This document shows positions 11,346 to 23,480 of a stretch of DNA of 64,000 bases, in pieces. Origin of the DNA: Macrothele yani. Its lineage: Eukaryota > Arthropoda > Arachnida > Araneae > Macrothelidae. The notes beneath the pieces are model-generated. The model searched no databases, was not told the DNA's origin, and saw only the letters and a list, made by a program, of their open reading frames with translations. How positions within the stretch are numbered: the first letter of the stretch is position 1; each line of letters starts with the position of its first letter. Where the stretch lies: the NCBI GenBank assembly GCA_039090855.1, contig CM077013.1:142373240-142437239 (forward strand), read 5' to 3'. A program made the position numbers and the translations under genes.

Positions 11346-11906
11346 CCCAGAGGATGACACCTCCAAAACTTGTAGTCCAAGGGTGTGCTTTGACGGCAGC
11401 CGCATAGCAACAGAAATATAAAGCAAAAGATCACAATGAACACAACTGAATTTTCTCACTCTCTGCACTGTAGACATTCATTCAACCCATCAAACTAGTA
11501 TACGTTATTTTATGAACCTAGTTTGTTCGTTTTTTAATGATACCAGATACGAACTGCATCATTAAAACTAAATAACTTCTTACGATTTTGGCCTACCTAG
11601 CTTGAAAAGAATTTAGCTTTTTCGTTCTACCAAATCGCTGATACAAATTTAAAAAAAAAAAAAAAAAAAAAACGGGAAGCTAGGATGATTAGATGAAAAA
11701 GAAAGGAAGAAAGAAAACATTACAAAAAAACGCCGACCCAGTTGATTAACCTAACAGAATGGTACTGGGTTTAGCGGATGCAGAAAGCGACAAAAACAAA
11801 CAAACAAACAAAAACTGTAAACACTCACAGAACACGTCTTGTGGAAGTGAATAAACACGAACTCACCTACAAAACTATTTTTCGACCTTATTAAAGCAGA
11901 CTCCAA

Positions 11907-11940
<34 letters not shown>

Positions 11941-12529
11941 TTGCACAGAAATGATACAAATGAAATCTAAAAAGCAGACTACAAAAAATAAACGGCTGAC
12001 AAAAGCAGCAAATAATTCCAAATTTAAAACAGACTATGAAGGAAATCCGAAAGGGAAAAAACAGACGGATGACCCACATAACAGCAGATTGGGTGTAATG
12101 TGCTGCCGACTTCATGATTTCCTGCAGAATAAAAATACGTCTCTCCAAGATAAAGTGGTGAAAGACTAGGGCAGACAACAACCTTAAAACTTGAAGCAGC
12201 AAAAAGTCACTATTTCCATAACGCGTGACGCTAGCCATGACATGCCATGCCATGAAGCTCAACCATTCCTAAAACGCTAATGTAACCGAAAGATTTGGGT
12301 GGGGAGGGAGGGTAACAGCACGATCCACATGTCGAAGTAAAAAAAAAAAAAAATTTTTTTTTTTTCTAAATTTTAAAATGAAGCTAACAGAACAATGATT
12401 CTACGATTGGCGACGCACACACGAAGTGCATGGCATTTTACGAAGATGTATGTGCTACGTAAAAACATGAAAGACGCACGCGGAAAGCCTCGGAAGAAAC
12501 TATGACCTCTGTGACGTTTGCTTGGAATG
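11346..12529. other. No gene recognised
   Basis: A-runs at about 11650-11670 and 12340-12353, and a (TA)n(TG)n microsatellite at 11907-11940. No exon or transposon signature seen. Confidence 0.5.
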
Positions 12530-12840
12530 GGCAGTGGTCAGTTGCACTTTCCCTAATCCCTTCTCCTTATCTGAAGGATCAGTTGCACTCAGATGGGAGA
12601 CAACAATATCGATCGACCACTCACTCAGCCTTGCTTACTGGGGGGGGGGGGGTCGAAAAACCGATGGATGCCCTCTGTGATGCTTTGCTACATAGAAAAG
12701 GGCGGGGTCGTTACACTTACTCTAATCCATTGTCCTTACCTGATGGGTCAGTTGCACTCAAGATGACAGACCATAGCGATCGACCGTACTCATTCAGCCC
12801 TTGCTTACTTGAGAGAAAATGTCGAAAAACGGTGAGTGGA
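12530..12840 (+). repeat. Tandem duplication, unit about 170 bp
   Basis: GATCAGTTGCACTCA..GATCGACC..ACTCA..CAGCC..TTGCTTACT..GTCGAAAAAC occurs twice, offset by about 170 bp. The same motif (TTGGTCAGTTGCACTC) recurs inverted near 13335-13350. The first unit contains a G-run at about 12641-12652. No coding function visible. Confidence 0.75.
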
Positions 12841-13939
12841 ACAGAACTCTTGCATAAGAAGCTTTGTGCTTGACACTTGACAGTCCTAGGCCGATCGTGT
12901 GCAAAACATTGGTATCATTTTATCATTCTTCAAAAATTTATTTAGAGGTAACATGGATATTACGCACAGTGAAAATGGGGGAAACTATTTTTACAGTCAG
13001 AATAAAAATTCCATACAGCACTCGGTGGTCTATCACATCAAAGAGTGGTGCGGAAATGTTGCAATAAATGACAGTGTCCGAAATACAGTAATTTTCTCCA
13101 CAAATTCTAATTTGGAATACTTTCGCAAAAGGGGCAAACTGTTCGTTCACGATCCACTGCGTTGAAAATGGATATTATATCCGACTGATGATCATTCTTT
13201 TTCCGTAGAGAAAGTCGAAAAGATACATTGAGTTTGGGTGAATCTCTGAATGCAGTATATTTGAGTGAGGGATGAGCTCCAAGGTGGGAAGGGTCTGTGA
13301 GTGCAATTACCCCATCCATCGGAAGAGGCTCTGAGTGCAACTGACCAACACCCGTGGGAATGCTGCAGAATTACACACACACAACTAAGAGGAGTCTCTT
13401 ATTTATGGTAACTGGTCCTAAAGTAAGCACTGCCGTACTAGCGAACAAACGACTAGTGCTACGGAAAGCCAAACAGTGCGAGGAGCTTTGAAATAGCCTG
13501 GATTCTCGACAACTTTCTCTTCTAGCCTGGGAGACAGTCTGGTGCTGAAGAAAACGAAAAGAGGTTATATTCTTCAAGGGAGAAAAGTGAAGCACCTTTT
13601 TTTTCTTCTTTGCTTGTTGGCTTCGGCCCTGATGACTGCACGAAGTATTCCATCCCCAATTTAGAGCCTCTGATTTCAGGGAAGGAAGAAAACCGACGAA
13701 GAACGGAAAAACAAAGCACGACATCTAAGAGGAGCAAGAGAATGGAATAACTAGAGTAAAAAATCAATACAGTTGGTCATAACAGCTTGACAACATGCCA
13801 TGGAATTTTTCAGGCCCAACAAGCCAAATTTCGAAAAAAAAAAAAAAAAAAAAAAAGACGTATCAGAGAAAAGTTGAAAATGAGTCAGAAATTTCGGCTG
13901 TGGATACAGAAGAACCCCCAACCCGTTGCTTGAGCTTAA

Positions 13940-14625
13940 AAACAAGTTAGTAAAATCATGCCATGCGTTGATTATAATACGCTTTCCAACATACCAGAAA
14001 TCATTACTTAAGTTTTCACTCAAGTAATGAGAATAATGGCTGTGGAATAAATTTCGGTCCTGTGCCCTGACCTTTGATCCCATTTCAATGATATTCAACA
14101 GAAACGGTTTGGTATACCTCCGAAATAACATGATAAAGTTTTGTTGCAATCGAAGCATTTTTACGTAAGTTATGATGCATAAGGGGCTATGGAATAGATC
14201 CCGCTCCTGTGTCCTAACCTTTGACCCCATTTCGCCCATTTTCAATAGGGTTCGTGCCCAGGTGGTTTCCTACCACATACTAAATTTTCATTGAAATCGG
14301 ACCGTATTTACGCGTGTTATGATGCATAAAGACAAAGGAATGGATCCTGCTCCTATGTCCTGACCTTTGACCCCATTTCATTTATTTTCAATAGGGCTCG
14401 TTCCCAGGTGGTTCCCTACCACATACTAAAATTTCATCGAAATCGAACCTTTTTTACGTTAGTTATGACGCATAACAGCAGTGGAATGGATCCCGCTCCT
14501 ATGTACTGACCGCATTTCGTTCACTTTAAATAGGGTTCCTTCCCAGGTGATCCCCTATCAGATACTAAAATTTCATCGAAATCGAAGGATTTTTACGCGA
14601 GTTATCGTGCGGACGGACGGACGGA
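13940..14625 (+). repeat. Tandem and dispersed repeat carrying TGACCTTTGACCCC motifs (locus 1)
   Basis: Three to four units of about 145 bp, each running from a GTTATGAYGCATA-like start through TGACCTTTGACCCCATTTC and AATAGGGTTCGT..CCAGGTGGT to ATTTCATCGAAATCG. The array ends in ACGCGAGTTATCGTGCGGAC followed by GACG repeats. A homologous copy lies at 21160-21640, including the flank AACAAGTTAGTAAAATCA. The embedded motif is a DR1 nuclear-receptor half-site pair: exact at 14361, with one-base variants at 14068 and 14215. No protein-coding role was seen. Confidence 0.85.
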
Positions 14626-15344
14626 CATACGCACACAACGCGTGACGTAAGGAGGCAGATGGGAATCGCGACCATCTGCTCGCCGCACGAGTGTGACGTC
14701 ATAAAACTTTAATAGGATCCACACACAACGCGTGACGTAATGAGACAGATGGCGTGACCGCGCGCCAACATTCTCAAACGCGAGATTGTGAAGTCACAAG
14801 ATTTCTAAGCATTGGTAACACTAATGGAACAATGCCATCACTAAAAACGTTATAATTCGGGGTGGTTATTTAACCCACTAAACGAATTCTCCTAAAGTCG
14901 AGATCAAGCTAAATCGATTTCTAGTACCAGGAAACGGTAGGTTAACGACTTTCATCAAAATTCTTAGAGCCGTTTTCAAAATAAAATGTAAGCGGAAGTC
15001 TTTGGGTTGGCGTGTTTCAAATCACTTATAAGTTATAAGAATACATTTTTGTATAGTCAGTTGCACTTTAAAAATAACATTACTGAAAATATACGTAATT
15101 CCGCGTGCTAATGAACATAATTGCCAACCTGAGAAAAGTCAAATGTGTAAAATTGTGCGCGAACGACATTTCTAATTTTTTTTTAACTATGCGCGAAGGA
15201 CATCTCTAATGATTTTTTTTAACTATGCGCAAACAACATTTATCATAAATTTAACTATTGTATAAGTAAAAAAAATGCAAATACTTATGCATGACAATTT
15301 TTAGATGTTTATAATTCCAACAAATTATATCGCATTTTGATACC
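14626..15344. other. No gene recognised
   Basis: CACACAACGCGTGACGTAA occurs twice (14632 and 14721), each followed by a GAGGCAGATG-like segment, so a short local duplication is present. Otherwise unremarkable. Confidence 0.5.
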
Positions 15345-15530
15345 ATACTCAACGTTTTCCGTCGCCCATAGCGGACCGACGATTTTCATAGCATACTAGA
15401 TGTTTTCCGTTCTCCGTAGCGGACCGACAATTTCCATCATAGCATACTCGATGAATTCCGTCGTATATAGCAGAGCGACGATTTCCGTCGTCCGTAAAGG
15501 ACCGACGATTTCCGTAGTAACTACGTAAAA
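15345..15530 (+). repeat. GC-richer minisatellite
   Basis: Degenerate tandem units of about 30-40 bp containing TTTCCGTCGYCCRTAGCGGACCGACGA-like sequence, interspersed with CATAGCATACTMGATG. A short repetitive peptide (NRRS..DGN) is readable on the minus strand but is only a by-product of the repeats. Confidence 0.75.
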
Positions 15531-16912
15531 TTCGCAGTAGTTGGAGTCTCTGAAACTTTCTTCCCAATGCATGATCTTATTCAGCGTCAAGCGGAACGGT
15601 GTGCACGGAGAATTTACTGTGCCGAAGTCCCGACGATGACAACGGGTCACGGGTGTCTGGCGCACAATCTGCCTTTTGTAACAATATGGCGAAAGATTTT
15701 TGTTTTGGCGCACATTGGCACAAAATTCCCATCTCTATTATATTTTATTTATAGGGATATTTTTAGCAAAAAATACAGAATTTTTTTAAAATCCGGAAGA
15801 AAAGTTCTTCCGGCCGGAAAACTGTATAAAAAACGGAAAACTTCCGGAAAGAGTTTGCAGGTATGATTTATCTGAAACATTAACAAATATTTCTCAAAGA
15901 AGATTTAATGTTTTTTTTTTTTTTGTAATACACGGAAATGTGTAAAAAAAGCGATCTATGAGTAAAATCGTAAAGAACAGCTAAAATGCGTAAAAGTTGG
16001 CAGGTATGATGAACCCCGCCCCATCATGTACGGCTAAGCAAGAAATGACAGGAAATTTCTTGTTCAACTATTTATAACTCCACTTATTTTCCAAATGACG
16101 TTTATTATGATCGAAAACTGAGAAATCGAAGCGCCATGACGTGGCCTAACATTTTCCTTTTGCCGTTTCTAAGCAGATGTTAAAACTGCGCACTTTACAT
16201 TCCAAGATGAAACTGCTTTAAACGTGTAACGTACAGAAGCCGTCATGTCATGTAAAACTTACAGATACACAAACCACTTTATTGCCATAGAATCACAGCT
16301 ACGCGATTACAACAGAAAATTAAAAAGTTGGAATAATACTTCAACGAGGAAAATTTTCTGTAGGCCTTGTGCTTGGGTCAAGTGAAATAACGTGTATATC
16401 ACATCTATGTGTTTATTTATTTATTTTTGCATGCAATCTAGAAGGCGATGCAGATGCAAAATAATGTGGATGAGAGGAGGTCGGGATTTAAATTAAAATA
16501 ACATAGGCTGAACCTGAGCTGAACTTTTTAAGATCGTGACTCAGCGAATTCGAAAGCTTTTAGGCTACGGGATTTTACACACTCAGCGGCTATGTCGACA
16601 ACCGTTTGGCTAAATCTGACTTCAATTCAACACTTTGTTTTATTATAAAAAAAAAAAATGCTAAAATCAGCTTTTTTTTTTTATCTATAGTATCTCCAGT
16701 TTAAAAAAATTTTAACTTCTGACATCAAAGCTCAAAAAAAAAAAATAAATAAAAATAACCAAGACCTTATCAATGAGTCATCAACGAAGTCCGTGTCATC
16801 TCTGGTTGTCGCTATGCATTTGTTGCCAGCCCCCCCCCCTCCCCGTTTTGTCTTCAATCACAAAAAACTGACAAAAGAGGCTTAGAAGAAACAAGTCTTA
16901 TGCAGAATTCAA
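15531..16912. other. No gene recognised
   Basis: A T-run lies at 15911-15924 and A-rich stretches near 16650 and 16735. No exon was seen. Confidence 0.5.
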
Positions 16913-17139
16913 AGTTGTTTTTGTTTGGGTGTTTAAGAACCATTGTGAGCCACCTCATCGATTTGATGTCTTATATGCACTCGCCCGTCATTAATTTAGG
17001 ACCACTGGTTCCAGGGAAGGAAGAGAGCCAGTGCCGTAAGATTAACACAACATCCATGCTTCACCGGGATTCAAATCCGGGCACAGCTCAGACGCATGGT
17101 CAGAAGCCAGCGCTTAGACCACTGAGCCACCGGGGCGGC
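16913..17139 (-). repeat. tRNA-derived SINE, copy 1 (older)
   Basis: The tRNA-like head is at the high-coordinate end (GCCGCCCCGGTGGC..; B-box region diverged to GATTTGAATCC). The T-rich tail side at 16913 is degraded. Similar over its whole length to the consensus at 57538-57753. Confidence 0.85.
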
Positions 17140-19029
17140 AATTCGAAGGTGTGATTTATCCACCCATTCCAGACTTCAATTAGAGGAAAAATTTCAGTAT
17201 ACCACAAATCCTGCTGAGTTCATACTAACTGACACTGTCGTTTTCTGCCATACATTTGCGTGCTAAAAGGTGTTATAGAACTTAGTAAGGGTTACTCACA
17301 TACAAGCAAACTTGCAAATCAGCAGTAAACTTATGCTTAAAAACAATTTAAAAAATATCCGAACTGATACTACGACCGGCAAGCCCTGAATTGTTCGCTT
17401 CATATTAAAAAGTTAGTATTAACTCCTTACATATCCCCCTAATGTTCATAAAAACACCAGTCTTTTTTTTTTGCCCCCCCCCCCCCCAATCACCTCCCTG
17501 TCTTTTTTTAGGGAAAACGGGAATTGCAGTAGCAATATTAGGAGAACCGGGAATATATATATATATATATACTTCAGAGCAGAGCCGAAAACATAAGAAA
17601 AACTTAAGAATTTAAAACGAAAGTTGCAAAATAACCTGAAGATCAAAACGCGCGACGCAGCAGTAATGAAAATTCAGAATTCACATTCTATTAAGAGACT
17701 GAAGCAAAAAAAAATTTTGACTCATACCAAGTATAACATAGATAAGGTTATGTATTGACCGGTGTGAGTAAAAAGAATAAAAGAAAAACTGAACGTAGAA
17801 AGTGTCGAGAATACTGAGCCTTGGCTTTATCAAGGACCAGCAAAAACTCTGCATTTTCTCACTTCCACAAAGACCTATTTGGAAATGGGTTTCTGCAAAG
17901 TCATAGATGCAAGTAATAAGCCCGCCAAAAAAATTTTAAAAAATATATATGTCATAACCTCCATAGAGTTGTATGACCAAGCTTTAGTTAACAATTTAGC
18001 TTGCATCCATAACTTTCCTGGCCCGACCCATGCTCTTCATCTGTTACTAATAAACAGAAAGAAGATGATTATAGAAAACTCAAGTTGTAAGAGTGACATA
18101 ATGAATCAACGAGCCACCTGATTAAAGGGAACCGATAATCGGGGAAACGAGATAACACCGCAAAGGAAATAAAAAAACCGTCTAATGCTAGCTAACGATG
18201 AGGTTGACGGAAGTATCGTTTCCGCTTTTAACCGATGCCATAATTCAAAATTTCGACTTTTTCACGGGAAAAGTCCAAAAGGTTTAATACTGAACATGAG
18301 GTATAAATTCTAGGCGTGTGGGCGTGAAACTTGAACCACACAATAGTTATGTCGAAAAAATAACCGACAGCGGTTTGCCATGGAAAAGACATGTCAGTTA
18401 AACATGCACTGTAGAAAAAATGTCTAGCAACGTAATTCCCTATAACAAGAATATAACTAAGCACTGAAGTAAACAATCACTGGTATGCTAGTGGCCTGCT
18501 ATACAATTTAAAAGATATCATGCAGTCCGATACTTGAAAATTTACCAGAGTCGTTTGCGGGCCAGTGCATGGGGCTCCAGGCAAACATTTTTTGCAGGGC
18601 CCCTCTGTTTATGTAAACAATGGATTACAAAATTCATGAGCTGGTGCATTGACCTTACATACAGGTAGACTGCGAATGACGTCACAATTTATGGCTCCAA
18701 CATCAGAAAGGGAAATGTCACGTGATCTTAGTCAAAACAGTTAAAAGAAAATTCTAGAACTTTTAACCAGTGAGAAACGAATTAAATTATTAAGCAGATT
18801 CTATGCCACTATGGTAATAACTTATTCCAATCTGCAGTAAATTTTTATTACGGGTAGTATGGGCCACCATTTCACCTGAGTTTTCCATATTTGTAGTAAT
18901 GATTATCATATATGGAGGAAATAATCAATATTGAAGTTCGATTCCCAATCTAGAAAACGTGTGCCTATTAAAGTAATAATATAATCATTCGCGTTAAGAA
19001 ACTGAAGATAATGTTTTATTTTCGGAGGA
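17140..19029. other. No gene recognised
   Basis: Poly-T and poly-C runs at 17462-17487 and (TA)n near 17555-17570. No recognisable coding exon or transposon end. Confidence 0.5.
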
Positions 19030-19730
19030 TTAGTGTGTGGGGGGAAGGAGGCGATCGTTTTTCGTCTAGGGAACGGCATTCCGTTTTTCAAAACTTCCGA
19101 AAACGGAAGTGAAATTTTTTTCCGCGATTGTAATTTCTTTTCCCGCGAAGTTTCCTCTGTCCAGTATTATTACTAAATATCAATTTATTGCATAAATGTT
19201 TGTATTTCAGCTTGAAAATGTAGACAACAATTTCCGATAACGGAAATTCAACGGAGCAAAAATTTCCTTGTAAACTTTAGGCACGAGTCTCTTCCGCGGA
19301 TTCGAGGAACTCTGACGTCATGATTTGCTTCGTTCTCGAGAACGATACAAAGCTGAAGATTTTTTTGGGGGGGGGGGGGTTAGTGTGTGTGTGTGGCGAA
19401 CGGGGGAGGAAGCGTTTTCCGGATGAGGACGGAATTTCGTCTTTCAAAACTTTCGAAAACTGAAATTAGACAAACTGCAGATTTAATCTGTAAGCGTTTT
19501 TTTTTTTTTTTTTTGCTATATTCCCACAGCTCAGTGTTATTGTAAAATATAATTTTATTCAATAACGGATTGTGTTTAAGCTTCAAAATGGAGGGAAAAT
19601 TTCCCAAAACGGAAGTCGGACGGAGCGAAGATTTTTTCGTAATTGTAATTTTTTTTTTCGCGATGTTCCCAGTGTCCTGAATCATTGTTAAATGTTAGTT
19701 TTCCTCCATAAGTAGTTACAAAGGAAAAAA
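19030..19730 (-). repeat. R1 repeat family, inverted copy
   Basis: Two units matching the reverse complement of 10613-11345: CGGAAGT..GGA, TTTTTTTCGCGA, a CAGTRTTATTGTAAAATATAATTTTATT-like segment, and TCTTCCGCGGATTCG..CGTTCTCGAGAACGAT. A G-run at 19367-19379 corresponds to the C-run in the other orientation. Confidence 0.7.
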
Positions 19731-19983
19731 AAACTCCATTCCTCATACCAGAAGAATGTCTGGATCAACCAAGTCTTAGTTATGTGAACTGTAAACATCT
19801 CATACACAGTATTCGAGAAAATACTTTTCTTCAGAGCTGAAGGAAAACATGTTCAATAATAATAAGTTAGTTAACCCTTGTAATACTAAACTTGCACATC
19901 ACAATGTCAAGTGAAGGTTTATTTTATCTTTTGCAATTGAGATAGACTGCAGATTTCCTTCCTCCACAATGGAACTCTTTTTG

Positions 19984-20205
19984 GGCCGCCCCGGTGGCGC
20001 TGCTGTGGTTTAAGCGATGGCTTCTGATCAAGAGGTCCGGGTTCGGATCCCGGTGAGACATGGATGTTGTGTTCGTATTACGGCACTGGCTGTCTCCCTT
20101 CCCTGGAACCAGCGGCCCTAAATTATAGACAGGCGACTGCTTATAGCCCATTGAGTTGCTCACGGTGGTCGTTAAACCTCCAACATATAAAAAAAAAAAA
20201 AAAAA
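19984..20205 (+). repeat. tRNA-derived SINE, copy 2, with 9-bp target duplication
   Basis: Starts GCCGCCCCGGTGGCGC and ends AAACCTCCAACATAT plus an A-tail to 20205. CTCTTTTTG at 19975-19983 is repeated exactly at 20207-20215 just after the A-tail, as expected for LINE-mediated insertion. Confidence 0.92.
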
Positions 20206-20290
20206 GCTCTTTTTGAAGTTTGAGGGTGTAGAATCTGTGAAGCAACACAAACACAAATTTTAGTTTAGCCTTTCAAAAGCCTGGCAAACC

Positions 20291-20323
<33 letters not shown>

Positions 20324-21159
20324 CGAAAATTAATGAAGTGCAGTTATGGAATATTCACTATTCCAACATAGCTGTAAAAAATGAAGAGTATATGTGCTAA
20401 TGTCCAAAGTTTTACAAGAGTTTTATAAGCAACCATCTGCACACATTTCCATTAGTGTCAAAAGGTTCTTCTGCAAGTAAGTCTTGTGTTGCCTTTAACA
20501 AATGTACTATGTGAACGTGGCTTTAGCATACAAAACAAAATTCAGTCAAAATTTAGAGATTCACTGAGCAACAAAAATCTTGATGCATATTTCTGAAATT
20601 GGGGCAGATAAACCCTCAGAAATAAAAACAATAGCTGATCAAAGCTTGCTAACTGTGGCAAGGAATGAAAGGCAGACATGTGCAGGTCATTCATAATTAT
20701 TTTGTTTTATTCTGCATATTTCATTTTTATCTTATTTCTTTTGCGCCTATGATTGTGTCAAAGCGTAGGAGCTTCCTCCTCGAGTCCCGGTGTCCAGGTC
20801 TAAGGGCAGTCAGTCGTCATATTACAATCGCAGTGATGAGTCTTTCTAAAAATCGTAATTCCGTTACGCCAAGGCCCCGTGATTGAATGAGTCAGAAATG
20901 AATGAAACGCATTGCGTGTTTGTCATTACACACAGTTATCTGAAGGATGGTCATCAGAAAGAGGTTCTTGGGGAAAAAGGGAAAGTGTTCAGCGTTCAAC
21001 ATCCCTTACGTGAGACTAACTACGTACACAGATTTTTCGTTCAACACAGAAACTTGACCCTCACCCCACACTAATCCGATCCTATCGCGACACGACACTC
21101 CGGTCAAATAACACGTAATGAACTTCGCAAGTAATAGAACTGAACTGGCAGTGATAAGC
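20206..21159. other. No gene recognised
   Basis: Contains a T-run of about 30 nt (20293-20323). No coding or mobile signature was seen. Confidence 0.5.
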
Positions 21160-21645
21160 AGAACAAGTTAGTAAAATCACGCAATGCATTGATTATGACA
21201 CGCTTTCCAACATACCAGAAATCGCGCACACACAAACCCTCCTCCCTACCCTGACTATTGATTCGTTCAGTATACCTCCGGAACAACATACTGAAGTTTT
21301 GTCGCAATAGAAGAATTTGAGGATAATAGCTGTGGAATAAATCTCGCTTCCGTACCCTGACCTTTGACCCCATTTCGATTATATTAAACAGAACCGGTTC
21401 AGTATACCTCCGGAACAACATGATAAAGTTTTGCCGCAATCGAAGCATTTTTACGCAAGTTATGACGCATATGGCCGATGGAATGGTTCCCGCAAGTTAT
21501 GTCCTGACCTTTGACCCCATTTCACCCATTTTAAATAGGGTTCGTCCCCAGGTTGTCCCCGTCCACATACTAACATTTCATCGAATTCGAACCATTTTCA
21601 CGCGAGTTATCGGGCAGACAGACAGACGAACAAAGCTGGAGCATA
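21160..21645 (+). repeat. TGACCTTTGACCCC-containing repeat (locus 2)
   Basis: Same orientation and order as 13940-14625, with fewer internal units. Exact TGACCTTTGACCCC lies at 21358-21371 and 21505-21518. It ends ACGCGAGTTATCGGGCAGAC with GACA repeats, like locus 1. Confidence 0.85.
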
Positions 21646-21764
21646 TACGCTTCTTCAACCTACAGTTGGAAAGCGTAACAAAGGGGGTGGGGGCATTTTC
21701 ACATGCCAAATAAATCTGATTCAGATGCCCATTCAAGATACAGGCATTTCCAGACTTAGAGTCC

Positions 21765-21983
21765 CCCCCCCGCCGGTGGCGCAGTTGTCTAAGCGATGGC
21801 TCTGATCATTCGTACGAATGGGGTCCGGGTTCGAATCCCGTGAGACATGGATATTGTGTTTGTCTTACGGCACTGGCTCTCTCCTTCCTTGGAACCAGTG
21901 ACCCTAAATTTGGGACGGGCGACTGCTTATATTCCATTCAGTTGCTCACAGTGGTCGTTAAACCTCCAACCAAGAAAAAAAAC
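21765..21983 (+). repeat. tRNA-derived SINE, copy 3
   Basis: Head CGCCGGTGGCGCAGTTGTCTAAGCG, B box GGTTCGAATCC, and tail AAACCTCCAACCAAG plus A-run. A C-run precedes it at 21763-21771. Confidence 0.9.
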
Positions 21984-22301
21984 TTACAGGATACTGGCAG
22001 CAAGTTTCTTATAATAAAAATATTTATAAAAATCACACCTGAGGCCTTTTTTTTGGGGGGGGGGGGGGTGACGTACAAGGTAGAGACGGGCTTAACAGTG
22101 ATTTTCTTCTCACAGTAACAACAGTAACAGTTCCACGAAAGTAAAGGTGACAAAATCACGACGCAGCTGTAAGAAGCCGGAACTGCGAGTCACCATCTTT
22201 CTTGTAACAGAGCGACAAAATCTCTATTTACGAGAGGGGTGACGGAGCAGTACAGAAACGGCGAGTCGAGATGATGGTGACTCGCGCCGTTTCTTAGTTT
22301 T

Positions 22302-22525
22302 CGCTGTGCGTTCACTCGTAAACAAAGAATTCAAAGTGAGACGATTGCAACAGTGATTTTGTCAGTGTTACAGTAGTCTCACTTTCAAGTGATTTTGTCA
22401 CTGTTTCGCTGTGCGTTCGCTCGTAAACAAAGAATTCAAAGCGAGACTATTGTAACTGTGGTTTTGTCACTGTTACAATCATCTAACTTTGAATTCTTTG
22501 TTTACGAGCGAACGCACAGCGAATG
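22302..22525. repeat. Foldback element, perfect 37-bp arms plus a direct repeat
   Basis: Arms 22405-22441 and 22487-22523 are exact inverse complements (TTCGCTGTGCGTTCGCTCGT..). The inner sequence is also nearly self-complementary (ATTGTAAC..GTTACAAT), so almost the whole 119 bp can fold. A third, direct copy of the arm with two or three changes lies at about 22306-22345. This looks like a MITE or foldback element with a duplicated end. Confidence 0.85.
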
Positions 22526-22899
22526 CCAAAACAAAAACTATTTCAAGCATTGGGGAAAAGGGGACTGACAGAATGCCCACATAATTTGCAACCTCTATGA
22601 TGTTACAACAGAAAAGCAAACAAATTGTTCAGGCATGGTAACAGAAACTATGACGTAACGGGAATGTGGACCTAAGTCCGGACATCGGTTTAGGAAATAT
22701 TCTTATCAATTAATTTTGGAACAGTTACTTTTTGTCATTGGCCGTAATGGTGACAAAATAAAAGTGATTTCTGATCCATCAGTAGTACTACGGTTGTTCA
22801 AAAAATGATATAACAGGCTGGTTCAGAAGTTTTATGAGTTAAACAGAGTACACAGTGCACAAGGCTAACTGCTTGTGTTCTTTTAACTACCACAAACAC

Positions 22900-23480
22900 C
22901 ACAGCAATTTAAACAAATGTCCCATCGGGATGGCAAAGAAGCCACACTGTTACAGTCAAATAAATGGAAATTGCAAGGTCAAGGATGTAGGGAGGGGGAG
23001 ATGATGCAAAACTTCCCAACTGTATCACCAAAACCAATTGGAGATGAGTTGAGCCATGTGTGGTCTGTCATTATCATGCAACAGCACACACCTTTGCTAG
23101 CAGCCCATGTATTTTGCAGCAAATGGCATGACACACTGTCATGTATCTGGCAATACTGTTTGGCTGTTACACCCGCACGGTAGTCCAGGAAATCTATCAG
23201 AAGCACCAAGCCTTAAAAGACAATTGTATTTTTTGAGACTGTCCACTTTTTTGATGGCAGTTGCCATGATTTTTCGGCTGGATGGCAATGTCTTGACTTT
23301 TCGGCAGGTACAGATGTTTGCTTCACATCATTAATGCTAATCAGCCTTCAGCTGTAGAATGATGCAGCCACATTTTATCTCCTGTGACAATGAGCTGCAA
23401 GAAGTTTTCACCAAAATTCCATATTTAATAAAGCAGAGAAAACCTGTTGCACACTGTTCTTGAATAAAGGAATGGAAATG
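22900..23480 (-). pseudogene. mariner-like transposase remnant
   Basis: Minus-strand reading in several frames follows the mariner catalytic order: TGDKMWLHHSTAEG (around the first Asp), then LLIDFLDYRAGVTAKQYC, then SKGVCCCMIMTDH (corresponding to the LLHDNARPH region, second Asp lost), then CNFHLFDCNS (third Asp region). Frameshifts and stops are frequent and I found no matching ends. An ancient, inactive copy. Confidence 0.6.

Noticed and set aside
13751..14245. 164-codon minus-strand frame that also recurs at 21104-21448
   Set aside because: The shared peptides come from the repeat carrying TGACCTTTGACCCC. Tandem units without stops explain them, and there is no domain or gene context.
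15349..15713. Repetitive peptide rich in NRRS and DGN
   Set aside because: By-product of the minisatellite at 15345-15530.
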